From contig CM072803.1 in NCBI GenBank assembly GCA_037013495.1, positions 18,249,501-18,313,500 on the forward strand: a stretch of DNA of 64,000 nucleotides. The letters run 5' to 3'. Below the pieces are notes generated by a model. The model was not told where the DNA came from and did not search any database. It saw nothing but the letters and a program-made list of their open reading frames with translations. Shown piece by piece: positions 50,901-63,772 of this stretch (position 1 is the stretch's first letter; each line of letters begins with the position of its first letter). A program made the translations under genes and the position numbers. Source of the DNA: Hippophae tibetana. Its lineage: Eukaryota; Streptophyta; Magnoliopsida; Rosales; Elaeagnaceae.

Positions 50901-53240
50901 TATATTTATTAAAACAATGTATTTTATTTCGAGAAACAATGTGAGAAATACAATCTCTATTTTTATCCCACCGCATATTTACAATACAAACCCTAATCTT
51001 TGTTCTCCATTTTGCTGTACCTATCTAACCAAATAATTCAATAAAAATGGACAACCCTAATTATAATGCACAATATTTAGCCACCGGTCATTTCTTTAAA
51101 CTATTTTGATAAATTATCATGTTATACAATGAAAATTCAATTGCTTTAATATGTTTCCTTAGTACATTATACACATTTAAGTAGAGATGAAAATGTAGAT
51201 GTTTTTGACAAAATTATCGAGAGAATGTCACATTTTTATACATCTTAATATCGAAATATTATTTTCATATATTTTTGTGAAATTTTCGTCAGATTATCGA
51301 TATTATCACTTAAATATATTTTTGGGTTAAAATATATTGAATATTGTGAAAAAATATTATTAAAATATCGAACAAAATATCAATTCTTGATTTGTATTTC
51401 CCTTTTTTTTCTTTTTTTAAATAATTATTTCAATTCAATTTTTATCACTTTTGTAGTAGATAATATATTCTTTTTAGCATGTTTAATATATATAAATACT
51501 TTTTAAAAACTAATCGATAAAATTTATTTTCATAGAGTCGATATTTATCTATTTATAATAGTTACAATTAGATAATATATTAAATTATTTCAAATATTTT
51601 AACTACTTATTATAATATTTAATAAAAAAGAATATATATTTTATTTTTACGATATTTTAATTAATTAATCAACTTATTGATTAATATATATTATATGTAT
51701 TTAAAAATACATGTATTAAATAAAAAAATTAGTTTAAAATATACCTAATTTATTTTTTTGATGTTTACAAAATTTTATAATTTTTTTTAATATTTTTGAT
51801 AGAGTATCCATAATTTTTGTGATTTTTTCTAAAATTTTCGTCGAAAACGATAATATCTTTGATATTTTGATAAAAGTTATATCTCAACATCTTCATTGAT
51901 ATGATAATCCAAACCTTGCATTTAAGTAATAGGTTTTACTTTAAACATTTATTTTTACATTTACATAATTATATTATTTATCAATAACACAAAGAAATTA
52001 TCTTATTATTTATATCTATATAATATATCAAAATTTAAATTACATCTAACATATATAATTTTAGATAAAAATGTAATCATAATAAAAAATAATAAAATTT
52101 ATTATCTTTTATATTATATTTTATTTTAAATTAATGTAAGTATCCAAAGATTTATATAGTATCAAGAAGTTTCCTTTCCTAATAAACCTCTATGTTATAA
52201 TTTAGACTTTTATAGAGTATAAACTATAAATATAAATTTATATAAATATTAAATATTCTGTTTTCTCCTTCTTTTCAAAAACTTTATCCATATCTTAGAT
52301 TGCAAGTTAATATGATTAAATCAGCATGTCGACCACGATATTTATATCTTATTAAGAAAGCCATTAATGATGCACGGCTATATACTAATCTCTTTTTTGT
52401 TTTCTTTCAATTTATATTTTATTTTAAATATATATAATTGTAGCACTTTTGTGTTCTTTATCATACTTTAATTTATATTCATATTGTTTGATCCTAGATG
52501 TACCTGCCTCGACTGAGTTCCAAATTTTTACGCAAGTGCGTGTATTGTTTATCTTTATTAGAAACAAGCCGGCTACTAGCGTCAAGCTAGCAACATATAA
52601 TATTATGCAATAAATCAAGAATTAAATTTGTCATAAAAATCAAACTTAGAATTAAAGTTCTGATGTCATTAGTCAAATGATAAAATTTAATTCACAAACT
52701 TGACTTCACATGCTCAAAATGGACGTTGAAAAAAATTAATACATATGATGATTCATTAAAAAAACATTTATTTCCTCTTTAAAATAAATATAAATTTAAA
52801 TGAATATGTAATTTTTTGTTAAAATAATATTTACATTAATTTTTAAAAATTGTAAGCAAAAAAAATAGTATTTTGTAAGCTCATCTATTTTTTTACACAT
52901 AAAAAGTTCAACCCAAACATATATTACAAATAGAAGGTTGGCAATTAAATAATATTTATTTAACGTTGAACTAAAGATAATTAATTTTTTTAATATTAAA
53001 ATATTATTTTTATTAATATAAATTTCATAAATATTATTTTAGTTAAGTTTTTTAATTTTTTTTAACCAAATTATTGTATCAATTTCAATATGTGAATAAA
53101 TTAAAAAAAATAACCAGTGAAGATTACTCTGAATAATCAATTGCCATATTTTTATTAATTAATTAATTGTGATTGATATACAAGAAATACCTAATTTATG
53201 TATTGATATTTTTTTTCTTATGTTATTAAAAATATTTTTA
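47966..53240. other. AT-rich intergenic DNA with decayed MITE-like pieces
   Basis: No gene is supported. A promoter-like stretch at 48900-49090 contains a palindromic TGACGTCA at 48967-48974, but no coding region follows. About 50386-51055 may be a hAT-like MITE: the left end reads agttgtcaaagaa, the right end on the other strand agggttgtccat, and an internal gggtgggata is mirrored by tatcccaccgc. About 51190-51890 repeats words such as tatcgaaatatt and ttttcgtcgaaa in both orientations and is probably another non-autonomous element. Confidence 0.4.
50386..51055. repeat. Candidate hAT-like MITE
   Basis: Imperfect terminal inverted repeat around gttgtc at both edges and a second inverted pair inside (gggtgggata against tatcccaccgc). 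There is no coding capacity. Ends and target duplication are not clear enough for a firm call. Confidence 0.35.
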
Positions 53241-53243
53241 GGA

Positions 53244-53505
53244 AAATAATAAAAATAATAACTTTAAAACTTGTAAACACAAAAACATCATTACTTGTGT
53301 CTATATCATATATTTTTACAATTAAAAAAATCTGGTATATCATTTAATTTTAAACATCGTCCAATTAAACGTCTTTCAAACTAAATTACGATCATTTAGA
53401 CTCGTTCGATGTTAAACATTATCCAATTATACTACTTTCAATGTTATTGGGTGTTATTTTGTTATAATATGTTTTAAGGGTATTATTTTTTATAATTTCT
53501 CAAAA
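53244..53505. repeat. MITE-like family member
   Basis: Shares with the copies at 8936 and 24260 the opening ataataactttaaaacttgtaaacacaaaa, the internal blocks catttagactcgttcgatgttaaac and caatgttattgggtgttatt, and the closing gttttaagggtatta. It lies just upstream of a Copia tail. Confidence 0.65.
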
Positions 53506-53572
53506 TTCTAATTTAATACCTCAATTCAATTATTAGTATTCCTTTTAATTATTTTACATAGCAAATTGAACA

Positions 53573-54350
53573 ATGACATTTGTACTCTAAAATCAAGCAT
53601 GTTGAATTCGATGTTCATTTTATTCGTGAATATGTTTAGGCCAATCAGTTGCAAGTTTATTTTATTTCTAGTGCTGAGTAACCAGCTGATGTCCTTATTA
53701 AAGCATTTCTTGCCTCTCAGTTTGTGTTCTTGCGTGACAAAATTAGTGTCCAATTGATGCCACTAAGTTTTAGAGGGGATATTAATACGAAGGATATGGT
53801 TATGCAACATAAAGGTATTGAAGTGCAGGCAAGTAATGGTAGTGTGAAGGATGGCACTGATGGAGTTGCCTCATATCAGAGTAATGATAGCAATGTGCAT
53901 AACAGTGCAAAATACATATCAAGTGCTAATGTATGCTATAGCTACTAGTGTGAGGGGGAGTCAAAATGATGATGTGTTGAGAAATGGTAGTGATATGTTG
54001 TGTGCCTGTGTAGCAAAGAAGGTGTCAAGAAGTGTGAATGATGCAATGTGCCCAAATTCAATTAATAGACTATCAAAATGTGCAGTAGATGGTGTAAATG
54101 CTAGTGCGGTAGATGAAGATTCAATATCAGCTATCATTGATGATGAAAAAGAGTTAGAAAGCTGTAATATTGAGTCTTGTAAAGAATTAGATACAAATAT
54201 AGTACAATTTTGTAAATTGTGTAATACAACTAGCTAATTGTAATAAGATTATAAATACATGTAATGAAATACAATAATGATAAGTACTTCTATAAGGCAT
54301 TTTCTGTTATCTTCTTTCTCTGTAAATCCTTTGCATCTCACTGGTTATTC
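53573..54350 (+). mobile_element. 3' remnant of a Copia element
   Basis: The RNase H end is clear (KIKHVEFDVHFIREYV near 53590, PADVLIKAFLASQFVFLRDK near 53690, LSFRGDI before 53790). A purine tract gtgagggggagtca near 53950-53963 and a following stretch to about 54350 (with a taatacaact...ttataaatacatg block resembling LTR promoter and poly(A) parts) suggest the 3' LTR. Everything upstream of RNase H is missing. Broken fossil. Confidence 0.65.
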
Positions 54351-57300
54351 TCGTGTTGATCTCTAGTCTTTTCTTGATCTTCACTATCACTGGCCTTTTT
54401 ATTTTTTAAATTATTCTTATTCAATTTGATAGGTAAGACATATGTGACCAACTTTAATAAAAAAAAAAGGAGTAAATATTATTTAAAACGATTAAAAATG
54501 GTATTAATACTTAAATTTAGATATTAAAATAAAACATGAGACATAAAGAGTACCAATGAGTTAACTAGAGTACCTCAACTTATTTATTGTTTAATTTTTG
54601 ATGAGAAAAATACTTAAAAGTTCATAAAATTAGATCATTTGTATCGTTTAATCTTTAAGATTAAAAATGATATAATTTAGTTTTTTAGTTATTAAAAAAA
54701 ATGTATCAGTTAAAGATAAATTGTATTATTTTTCTATCAAATATAATAAAGTCGTAATTAATATGAAAAAATATTTAGAATATATTTGTTAAATATTTTC
54801 TAATTTTCATAATTTTATTTTAATATTTATAGATTTTTAATTTTATTAATAATTAAGAATATATATTAAAATAATTTTCTATTTGAATATTATAATAAAT
54901 GATTTTTTCTTAAACAATTTAGTATTAAGTTTCACTTTATTTTTATTAAAATATTTTATTTTAATCAGACATTAATTATTTCACCTAAATAATAATAATT
55001 TTTAATAAAAAAATCATTAAAATAATATATTTTATCTTTAATTGACTATTTTTTATAATTAAAAAATTAAATAATATCATTTTTAATTTAATTAAAAACT
55101 AAACAACATAGATAACTAATATATTGAAAATGTAACTCACCTCATTTTTTATTAACTCATTTATTGTACAATTGTTAAATAGACAATATACTTTAGTTGT
55201 ATAAATGAAAAACAATTTGTGCACGTTTGGTACATTTGTTATAAATTGGAGGTGTCAATCTTGTCAATTTTTCTAACTATGCATTTTTGTGTTTGCATTT
55301 TATGTTATAAATTTAAATATTTTTTAAATAATATAAAATAATAAAATATTTTAATTAAATTATTTATTTATAATGGTAAACAAATTTATTGTTCTTATAG
55401 CTATAAAAAAATAATAAATTACTATAGCTATAAAAATTTAATTACATGACTATTTATTATTATTTTTAGATTGAAATCAAGATGATCAAATCGAGAAGAT
55501 TGAAAAATAAAAGAGTGGAATGGTTTGAGTGAAGAATAATGAAAGATTTCAATACAAATTTAGATATAATTACAAAATCTTTGGATGAAAAATGAAAGAT
55601 CCTCACGAGGATGAAGAAATCTAGCGAAGAAGTTAAGGCAAAGTTAAGAAATCTAGGTACGAAAAATGCAATACTTTTTTATTGAGCTAGGTCTAGTTTG
55701 CATTGTGTGGTTCACTCAATATGGATCACAAGTTGAAAGTGAATAGGTAATGCATATGACCAAAGTATTAACATATGGTGATTCACATATTGGATCATGG
55801 TAGAAATTTCGCTAATGTATTCTAGACTCATATAGATTCTCGATGTATGATTGAGTTGGCGTTTGTTCTTTAATTATTTCGTAGCACGTTGGTGAACTCG
55901 TTGGAATATAGACGCTCAATTAATAAAAATGTAACTAAGTAGTTGATCTTTAGTATATGGAACATGATTCGAGTAGGAGAAAAATTAAATATGTTCTCTT
56001 TTAAAGAATTATTGTTAAGTATATAAATCAGTCTCATGTTAAAAGAAATTTTAAGAGTGGAATAATTAAGTGTATAGTTATGACGAACTATTTATCTTAA
56101 TTATAATTTAAAAAATATCATTTTTAAAGTGCAAAATGAGAAAATTAAAATAAATGTTTTATTATTTCTATCATATAAAGGTAGAAATTTAGATTGTAAT
56201 TAGAATATATATATATTTTTAACAAAATTATTTATTATGAGTTAAACATGCTACTTAAAATGAACGAAGAGTTAATATTATTATAGTTCAACTATTAAAT
56301 AGTCTACAAAACATCTTAAGTTAACATCAAAGTTATAATTTGTTTAGTAGAAATAAAAAATAAAAACATAAATCAAAGTTTATTAGGATCTAACTTAAAC
56401 ATTTGGTTTGTGTCCCTTAAAATAATATTTTGTGACAGTGCACAACAATTACGCAACCAAAATTAATAAATCAAAGTTATAGCGTATAACATCTATATTC
56501 TATCTTTTTCTATATTTAAGAAAGAGTGAAATTGTGACATGGATTTGAGATTTAAATCCTGCATATTAAAATATTCAATAATTCATTACAAATTTAATAA
56601 TTTAATTATACTTATATTTTAAATGAAATACATATATTAAAAAAAATAATTAAAAAACAAATAATAATATTTTTATTATTATTTATATGTTATTGAGAAT
56701 AGATGTTAAAACCTCCATTGAGTTTGAGGGCAATGAATGTAAAAAATTGGATATATTTAGTATTTTTCAGATTAAAAATTAAATTTATAATATAACATGT
56801 AATTTAATCGCATGTTATTTATTTTAAGGTTTAATTACATGGTATATTTTATATATACATATATATATATAATTTTATTTTTATTTCTCTTAAAAAATAT
56901 ATGTTCATTTTTCTTATAACTTAAATGAACATATATTTTTAAATATTGTATAAAAATAAATAAATAAATATATTTTTAATAATTTAATCATTTACATATG
57001 GAGGATTAGTTTTAATTACCCATATTATTGTTTTTATTTTTCAACATTAATTAATTTATGAGTAAATATATGTATACAAAATAAAGTTGATTTAAACACA
57101 AGGGTTTATGATAAAGATTATCCAAAATATGTATATTGATTTATGTTATTAAAAATTAATTTAATGCATTTTTTGAATTGTTATATATATTTACTCTATT
57201 AAGTCTTTATCTAATTTCTATAACTTAATATATTGAAGAACTTGAAAAGCTACCAAAAATCTAAGACATTTTTATATATATTTATATATTTACTTTTAAC

Positions 57301-58300
57301 GGGAAAAAAATCTCTCCTCTTATATGACTTTATTTTCTTTTTGGATAGGTTTATTTTGAATTTTTTATTTTTTATTAAGTTTAATAAAATCGTTATAATT
57401 TATGGTGTATTTTTATATCTTAATTTAAGTGGATTTATTTGTCATATATTTATTCTAATGAGATTTTTAGCACATTTATGATTAGTTTTTGACATTTTCC
57501 ATTATACATCTATATTTGTTAGATTTCTTATTAAAGTTGTTATTATCTTAAGATTTAAAGAAATAAATTCAAGTAAATTGATTCATGACAAAATCATCAA
57601 ACAATTAAAAAGAGACAATTATTATTAACGTTATCACCGAAACAATGAAAAATAATGCTTGTGTATTAATATATTTCTCAATTTTTATTTATTTATTTTT
57701 TATAATTATTTTTTTTAACGTAATTTTATTTTAATGAATTAATATAAAATTTTCTTTTTCTTAATAACTTAAGATATTAAATAGATTATAATTTTTTTTA
57801 AGATTAAAGTTTATATTATAAATATAAAATAATATAATAAAAAAGAGAAAAGAGAAAAAAAACAAATAACTAAAATTTTATGTACAAAGTGTCCAAATAT
57901 ATTTTATATATCCGAACCCAATTAAAGATTACTAGGTTCAGATTCCTATTCATTCATTTTTTACCTTAAATCAAAATCGAATAAACTGTACGAGCCATTT
58001 TAAGAGTTATTTCTGTTAAATATATTAAAATTAATAACAATAAAAATAATACTATTTTCATTAATTTATATCCCCATAATTTAAAAACAAAAAAAATGTC
58101 ATTTTTATCAATTAAAATTTTGGATAAAGTTAGCAATACTTTTGGGAAAATTCTCTCTTTTGATGGTTATTAAATTATATATACATATTTTGAAATGGTT
58201 TAAAAAATTAAAAAACAGAGGATGTTTGATAAAATGACGAATTTAAATACATTAAAATTGTTGCTCAAAATTAAATTTTTAATAAATTAAGTATTTTCCA
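54351..58300. other. AT-rich intergenic DNA
   Basis: Very AT-rich with no supported gene. About 55440-55990 is a little richer and has mixed composition, but open frames are short and unrecognised. The last few hundred bases are presumed promoter of the bHLH gene. Confidence 0.5.
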
Positions 58301-58302
58301 TA

Positions 58303-58312
58303 TTTATATAAC
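58303..58312 (+). promoter_or_regulatory. TATA box of the bHLH gene
   Basis: TTTATATAAC stands about 280 bp upstream of the start codon and is followed by a pyrimidine-rich leader (ctttctattttcc, cctctatctatcttcc), the usual look of a plant transcription start. Confidence 0.6.
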
Positions 58313-58447
58313 CCCTTTCTATTTTCCATTTCCTTCTCTAAACCAAACCCAAGAGTATCAAACGCAAACCCACTTTCTTTCTATTCTCCTCTATCTATCT
58401 TCCGATAAATCTCTCTCACTCTTCATAACCATCCTGCACAGCTTCTG

Positions 58448-58568
58448 GTAATTAATAAACATTCAAATATTTAAATAATTTTTTAGTTTTTTTTTCAATT
58501 CAGATTATTCATGGAAAATCTTCATCTTTGGTTTTTCATATTCTAATGAGTTTCCTTCTTATTTGCAG
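58448..58568 (+). other. 5' UTR intron of the bHLH gene
   Basis: Donor TCTG|GTAATT and acceptor TTATTTGCAG|AGC bound a 121-bp T-rich stretch, leaving 16 nt before the ATG at 58585. The frame is open from 58528 only because it runs through this intron, so the longer reading is rejected. Confidence 0.65.
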
Positions 58569-58584
58569 AGCAATTTATGTAGTA

Positions 58585-59187
58585 ATGACCTTTGTTTCTG
58601 TAGATTCCAATCGCAAAAATACACGCAAAATTGGAGAAGAAAATCTTAATCGTAATCTAAAATCCAGAATAATGAAATGGAGATCCGAAACTCTGCATCA
58701 GAATTACTCTTCGAAGCTCATTGAAGCTCTTCGTCGAAATCGGAGCAGTACTTATTCTTCGATTTCTTCATCGCCTTCGTTAGCCATGAAGATCGCTCGA
58801 GGTAAGAAAATACGAGAGACAGCGGACCGAGTTTTGGCCGTCACTGCTAAGGGAACGACTCGTTGGAGCCGATCGATTCTGGCGAGTCGTCGGGTCAGGG
58901 TTAACACGAAGATTCATAAGAAGAATTTGAGTAAAGCCAACGAAAACGGAAAGAACCGGTTGCGAAGGCTTAATGCGAAGAAAGTACCGGCGATTAAAAA
59001 GAAGGTTCAAATTCTTGGCATGCTGGTTCCCGGTTGTAAGAAGCTGTCGTTCCCGAACCTTCTGGATGAAACAAGCGATTATATAGCTGCTTTGGAGATG
59101 CAGGTTCGTACCATGGCTGCTCTTACCGAGCTTCTCACCGGAGCTCCGGTGGACCTCCCGGTCGATACTCCTAACGCATCGGCTTAA
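58585..59187 (+). CDS. Atypical bHLH regulator, AIF / bHLH147-150 type
   Basis: 200-residue intact single-exon coding region. In Arabidopsis this group (AIF1-4, bHLH147-150) does not bind DNA by itself; it pairs with other HLH proteins and represses growth, linked to brassinosteroid and jasmonate responses. Seen here: SETLHQNYSSKLIEALRRNR (about residues 35-54), KKIRETADRVLAVTAKGTTRWSR (about 73-95) and the HLH at about 140-185 with KVQILGMLVPGCKKLSFPNL, DETSDYIAALEMQVRTMAAL and a leucine-rich tail. The basic region lacks the His-Glu-Arg set needed for E-box binding, as usual for this group. The Met at 58585 follows the acceptor of a 5' UTR intron and gives the family's usual length. GC content is well above the surroundings. 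Confidence 0.88.
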   Translation: MTFVSVDSNRKNTRKIGEENLNRNLKSRIMKWRSETLHQNYSSKLIEALRRNRSSTYSSISSSPSLAMKIARGKKIRETADRVLAVTAKGTTRWSRSILASRRVRVNTKIHKKNLSKANENGKNRLRRLNAKKVPAIKKKVQILGMLVPGCKKLSFPNLLDETSDYIAALEMQVRTMAALTELLTGAPVDLPVDTPNASA

Positions 59188-60661
59188 ATTAATTTAACAC
59201 TTGGCAGTGCCGTAGCTTGGCTTATTAGGACAGGTGGTTTCAGTATTTTTATTTATTTGGATAAATATATATTTTTTCTTTCATTATGGATTATTAGGGT
59301 AACGTAACTTACTGTATCTATGTAAATCTACGTTTTCTTTTTCCTATTTTGTTCAGAGAATATTACTTTTCTTGAAAATTTTTAAATTATATGATTTTAA
59401 ATTTTAAAACTTTATACACGTTTTTTAAAATTTTAAATCATATAATTTAGTATCTAAATTTTTAAAATTTAACATATAAATCTTAATTTAATTACTAAAA
59501 TATATATTTATAAATAAAAAATTTAAGATTTATATGTAAAATTTTAAAAAATTTGTGATTAAATGAAATGATTTAAAAAATTAAATATGTACATAAAGTT
59601 TTAAAGTTTTAAAAATTTGAGTATTAAATAATACGTATTAAAAATTTAAAAATTTATGCGTTAAGTTTAATTAAAATTTTGACATATTAATATATTTTTA
59701 TAAGAAAAAAATAAGGCCAAGTCATTTATTTTAATTATATTATTATTATTATTAAAATATTATAGTATAAATATAATTTTTTTTCATTTTAGTTTTTAGT
59801 TTTCTAATCATACTTATAAATACTATTTTAATTTAAGTAACCGTTGTTAAAAAAATAGAAAAATTGATTAGGTTTTTTATGCTATTACCTTTTAATAATA
59901 ATAATAATAATAAAAAGTTATAATAAAAAGTTAAGATCATTCTTCTTATAATAGTAGTTTTGCATTCTACTGCCACGATGTTTATTCTATTTTCTATTTA
60001 CTATTTTATAAATAATTAATTAATTGAAGTGATTTATTTAATTGTATAATGGTAAGATTTTTTTATTTTAAGTAATGTATTGGAATCAGAGTCATTGATA
60101 TTTTGATGTAAAAAAAATTATTGAAATTAAGATGGCACCTAATATTATGTTATAAGGTCTTTGACAAAATATATTAGAGAGAGCTTAGTTTATTGGATTA
60201 TGTGAAGTGAATCATAGCTCACACAGGAAAATGCTGTTAATAAGTTTAGTTTATATCCTATTAAAAAAAAAAAAGATTTTGTCTTTATTAAAAGTTTGCC
60301 TCTAATTTCTTCCTCTATTTTCCAAATAAAATATAAGTAATTTCATTAAATTAAAATTTAAAAAGTTATAAATGGAGCACAGCTCCTTAAAAGGCACAGA
60401 AACTTCGATTTTAATTAATACAGAGAATTTAATTGATTTTAATTTTAATATTTTAATTAAAAAATATATTATTTATTTTATAATTTTAAAAATATATGTT
60501 TATTTATCTTTTTAAAAAAATGAATTTATTTTTTTGAACGAATATTAAAAATAAAAATTTATATACGAGATTATCTTATATAATTAAAACTAACTCATAG
60601 TAGAGTATACACTATATAACATGTTTTAAGTTTTTACAAAGTTTCAAATAAAAAAAGTAAT

Positions 60662-60855
60662 TTTTTTTAAATAATAAAAATAATACTTTTAAATCTTATA
60701 ATTATAAAAATAATATCATTTATATTTATTTAATATAATTTTATAATTAAAACTATTTATTATATTATTTAACTTTAAATATCTGAATATTAATAAATTA
60801 AATTTTAATTATTAAATTATTATTTCTATTATTATAAATTTTAAAGTTTTCTTAA
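60662..60855. repeat. Weak MITE-like family member
   Basis: Opening aataatacttttaaatcttataattataaaaataat and closing attataaattttaaagtttt match the family's ends. The interior is mostly unrelated AT sequence, so chance cannot be ruled out. Confidence 0.35.
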
Positions 60856-63525
60856 CTTTTTACCAACTTTTTGACATTGTCAAAACATCTCATAACATAA
60901 TTAATTTGACCAAATTCTGAGCCATAAGTATCATGTGGGTGCCAATAACTCAATTTTATCTAAATTATTCTCTTTGATTGAGAGAGCAATCTGTCCGTTG
61001 GATTAGAAATCTTTTTAATCCATAAATCTATCGAAAATATAATACGCTATATTAGTGAATTTTATGATATAGTTTTATTCTTAGGTCTTGGTTTCTGTTA
61101 GAAAATAAATAAATAAATTATGTCGGATTGGAATTCTCAAATACATACGTGAAATATTAATAAATTATTTTAATTATATAATAATTTATATAATATTATT
61201 TTTAAAATTTAAATTTAATTAATAACTATTAAAATCAAGAAAAAAATCAAATAAAATAAAAATTTATATTAACAGTTAAATAAACTCAAATCAACATTTA
61301 AAATTTAAAAATAATATGTTAAAATCTTTTAAACCGAAAACAACCACATATATAATTTGTTCATTGATTGACTAAAATGATAATAGATTTCTTGAGTACA
61401 TATTTTACCCTTTAAGATAAAAAATAATTTAAATAAGAAAATTAATAAATCTATATTTATAATTAGATAATTAATATATAAATTAAAAAAACAAAAATAC
61501 TAATAAAACATACCAAAAATTACTATAGAATGAGTTTAGGGGAGTAAATGAGTTAATGTGAGAAATACAACAAAAATTATGGTAATTTTATTATATCTAT
61601 TAGAAAAACTAAAAAAAAATTGTCTTAAAAATAATATTTTTAATAGAGAAGAGCTCTTTGTTCAATCATCAAGATTGAAAGATAATCATTTAAGTTGCTT
61701 CTATTTCAATTAAAATGCTCATTAGATAATAACTATTTAATTTTTATGAATTACTTTTAAAATTTTTAGGCTCCACATTTAAGCATACACTTTTCAAAGA
61801 AAATTTTAACACCACATCATATTTAATATAAATATCAATATATGCATAAATTTATATATCTTAAATATTTATTGTTTAATTAGATTTTCATTCGGACTAC
61901 AAAGAGTCTAAGTTTTTTCATTCTTTTTTTTACCCTAATGTATTAAAAAGTTGATATTTTCAAAACAATAAATATTACTATTAAAATAACATATTTATTT
62001 TTAAAAAATATTTATTTCTAAAATCAAAATTTTTAATCTAGATAATGATATATATTACTCTAAGAAGCTAAACGTCACCCAATAACATTTTCAACTAAAA
62101 CATGAGCTTTCTATTAGAAAAGGGATTATTTTTAGATTTGTTATTCATTAAGTTTAGGTTTTTTTGTATTTTTTTAAAAAAATTACATTAATTTTTAATA
62201 CATATGTAATTTAATAATACTTTAATAACAATAATAAATATATTTTTTCCTGCTCATTTCTGAGTTTAGAATGTTATTCTCCCAAAATGCATGGGGATTA
62301 GAGAATTGAAGATTGAACTTTCATTGTTTTATAACTTCTTTGAATCAATGATAACACCCTCCTCCTTTTTGTTATTTTCAGGGACCCAATAGGATGACAA
62401 AGGAGATCGATGATCACATGTTCATCTTCTTTTCCCGTGCAAAAAAGAAAAGAAAAGGATGTTCCGTACCGATATTAACAATTCTTAAATTTATATACAT
62501 ATATTTACACCCACAATAGTATAATTATAATGTTATATATATCAAAATAATATTAAAAATTAATGATAATATTATTCATTTGAAAAACAAATTCTACGGA
62601 CATATATAACATAATTAGTATATATAAGCATGCTTAAATTTATATATATTTATTATTTTTATTCAAAGTTATAGTAATTTTCATTTAGTTTTCTTATAAA
62701 CTTTACTCTAACTTTATGGTTTTTTTTAGGTTAGTAAATAATATGATAAATTAAATTAATGATAATATTATTCATTTATATATATTGATATACTTTATAA
62801 TCCAATATAATTTGATTTAGACAAAATTACTATTAGATTATAAAAAATAAATATTTTATATTATTATGTGTTATACTTAAAAATATATACATAATATAAT
62901 TACATTAAATTATTATTTTAATTAAAAAATAAAATATAAATTTTAAATATTTATAATAATTTAATAAATATCCTAACATACTTTATTATTTTTGTTATTA
63001 TCTTAATTGTAATTATAATTAATAAATTGTATTAAAGATATACACATTTAAAATTAAAATATTAAATATATATTATGTTTTATATATATGATAAGAATTC
63101 ATAAATAAGTTTAAAATCATTCTAAATCTTATTGAATTTTAGATTATCCTTCATAACCTTTAAAAAAAAGTTATATATGAAATGGAATAGCTTTATCTCA
63201 ATTCTCATGTGACTTAATGACCCTACAATTTGAAGTGTACTAACCTTTAAAAGACTTCGTATAACTACTAAAGGCCAAAGCTACTTCCATTAACAAAAGC
63301 CTCTTTTCTCACAATTGTTTATAAATGAGATTTTTTTACATTAAAAGAATGTTAAGAGATTTCACACATTCCATTTTTAAGAATTAAACATATGCTTTTC
63401 CACATAAATCAATTCCATCTATATTGTTGTAAGAACAAAACATAAATATAATTCAAGACAATGAGATTTTTCATACAAAACTCAATTACTCTACTACTAT
63501 CACACAAAACTTATTGGTAAAAACA

Positions 63526-63772
63526 AAAAAAAATACTTTTATAACTTATAAACATAAAAATTATATCTTTTATATTCATTATATGTATTTTTATTATTAA
63601 AAAAATATGTCACGTCATTTTATTTTAAATTTTGTCTAAATAAACATCTTTTAAATTAAAATATAATCTGTTAGACTTATTTGATATTAATTTTTTTTCA
63701 ATATTATTGAAATATTATTTGTTATTATGAATTTTAAAGATCGTGACATTTTTTTAATTTTACAATTTTTTT
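63526..63772. repeat. MITE-like family member
   Basis: Matches the family in order and spacing: aatacttttataacttataaacataaaaat at the left, a central aatataatctgttagacttatttgatatta, tttcaatattattgaaatattatt and then attatgaattttaaagat at the right. Confidence 0.55.

Noticed and set aside
53851-54237. 128-codon frame as a host gene
   Set aside because: It begins inside a Copia tail and crosses the presumed purine tract and LTR, so it is listed only as an observation.
58528-58584. Longer N-terminus for the bHLH protein
   Set aside because: The extra 19 codons run through a T-rich stretch ending in a clear 3' splice site, and the remaining 200 residues already give the family's usual length.
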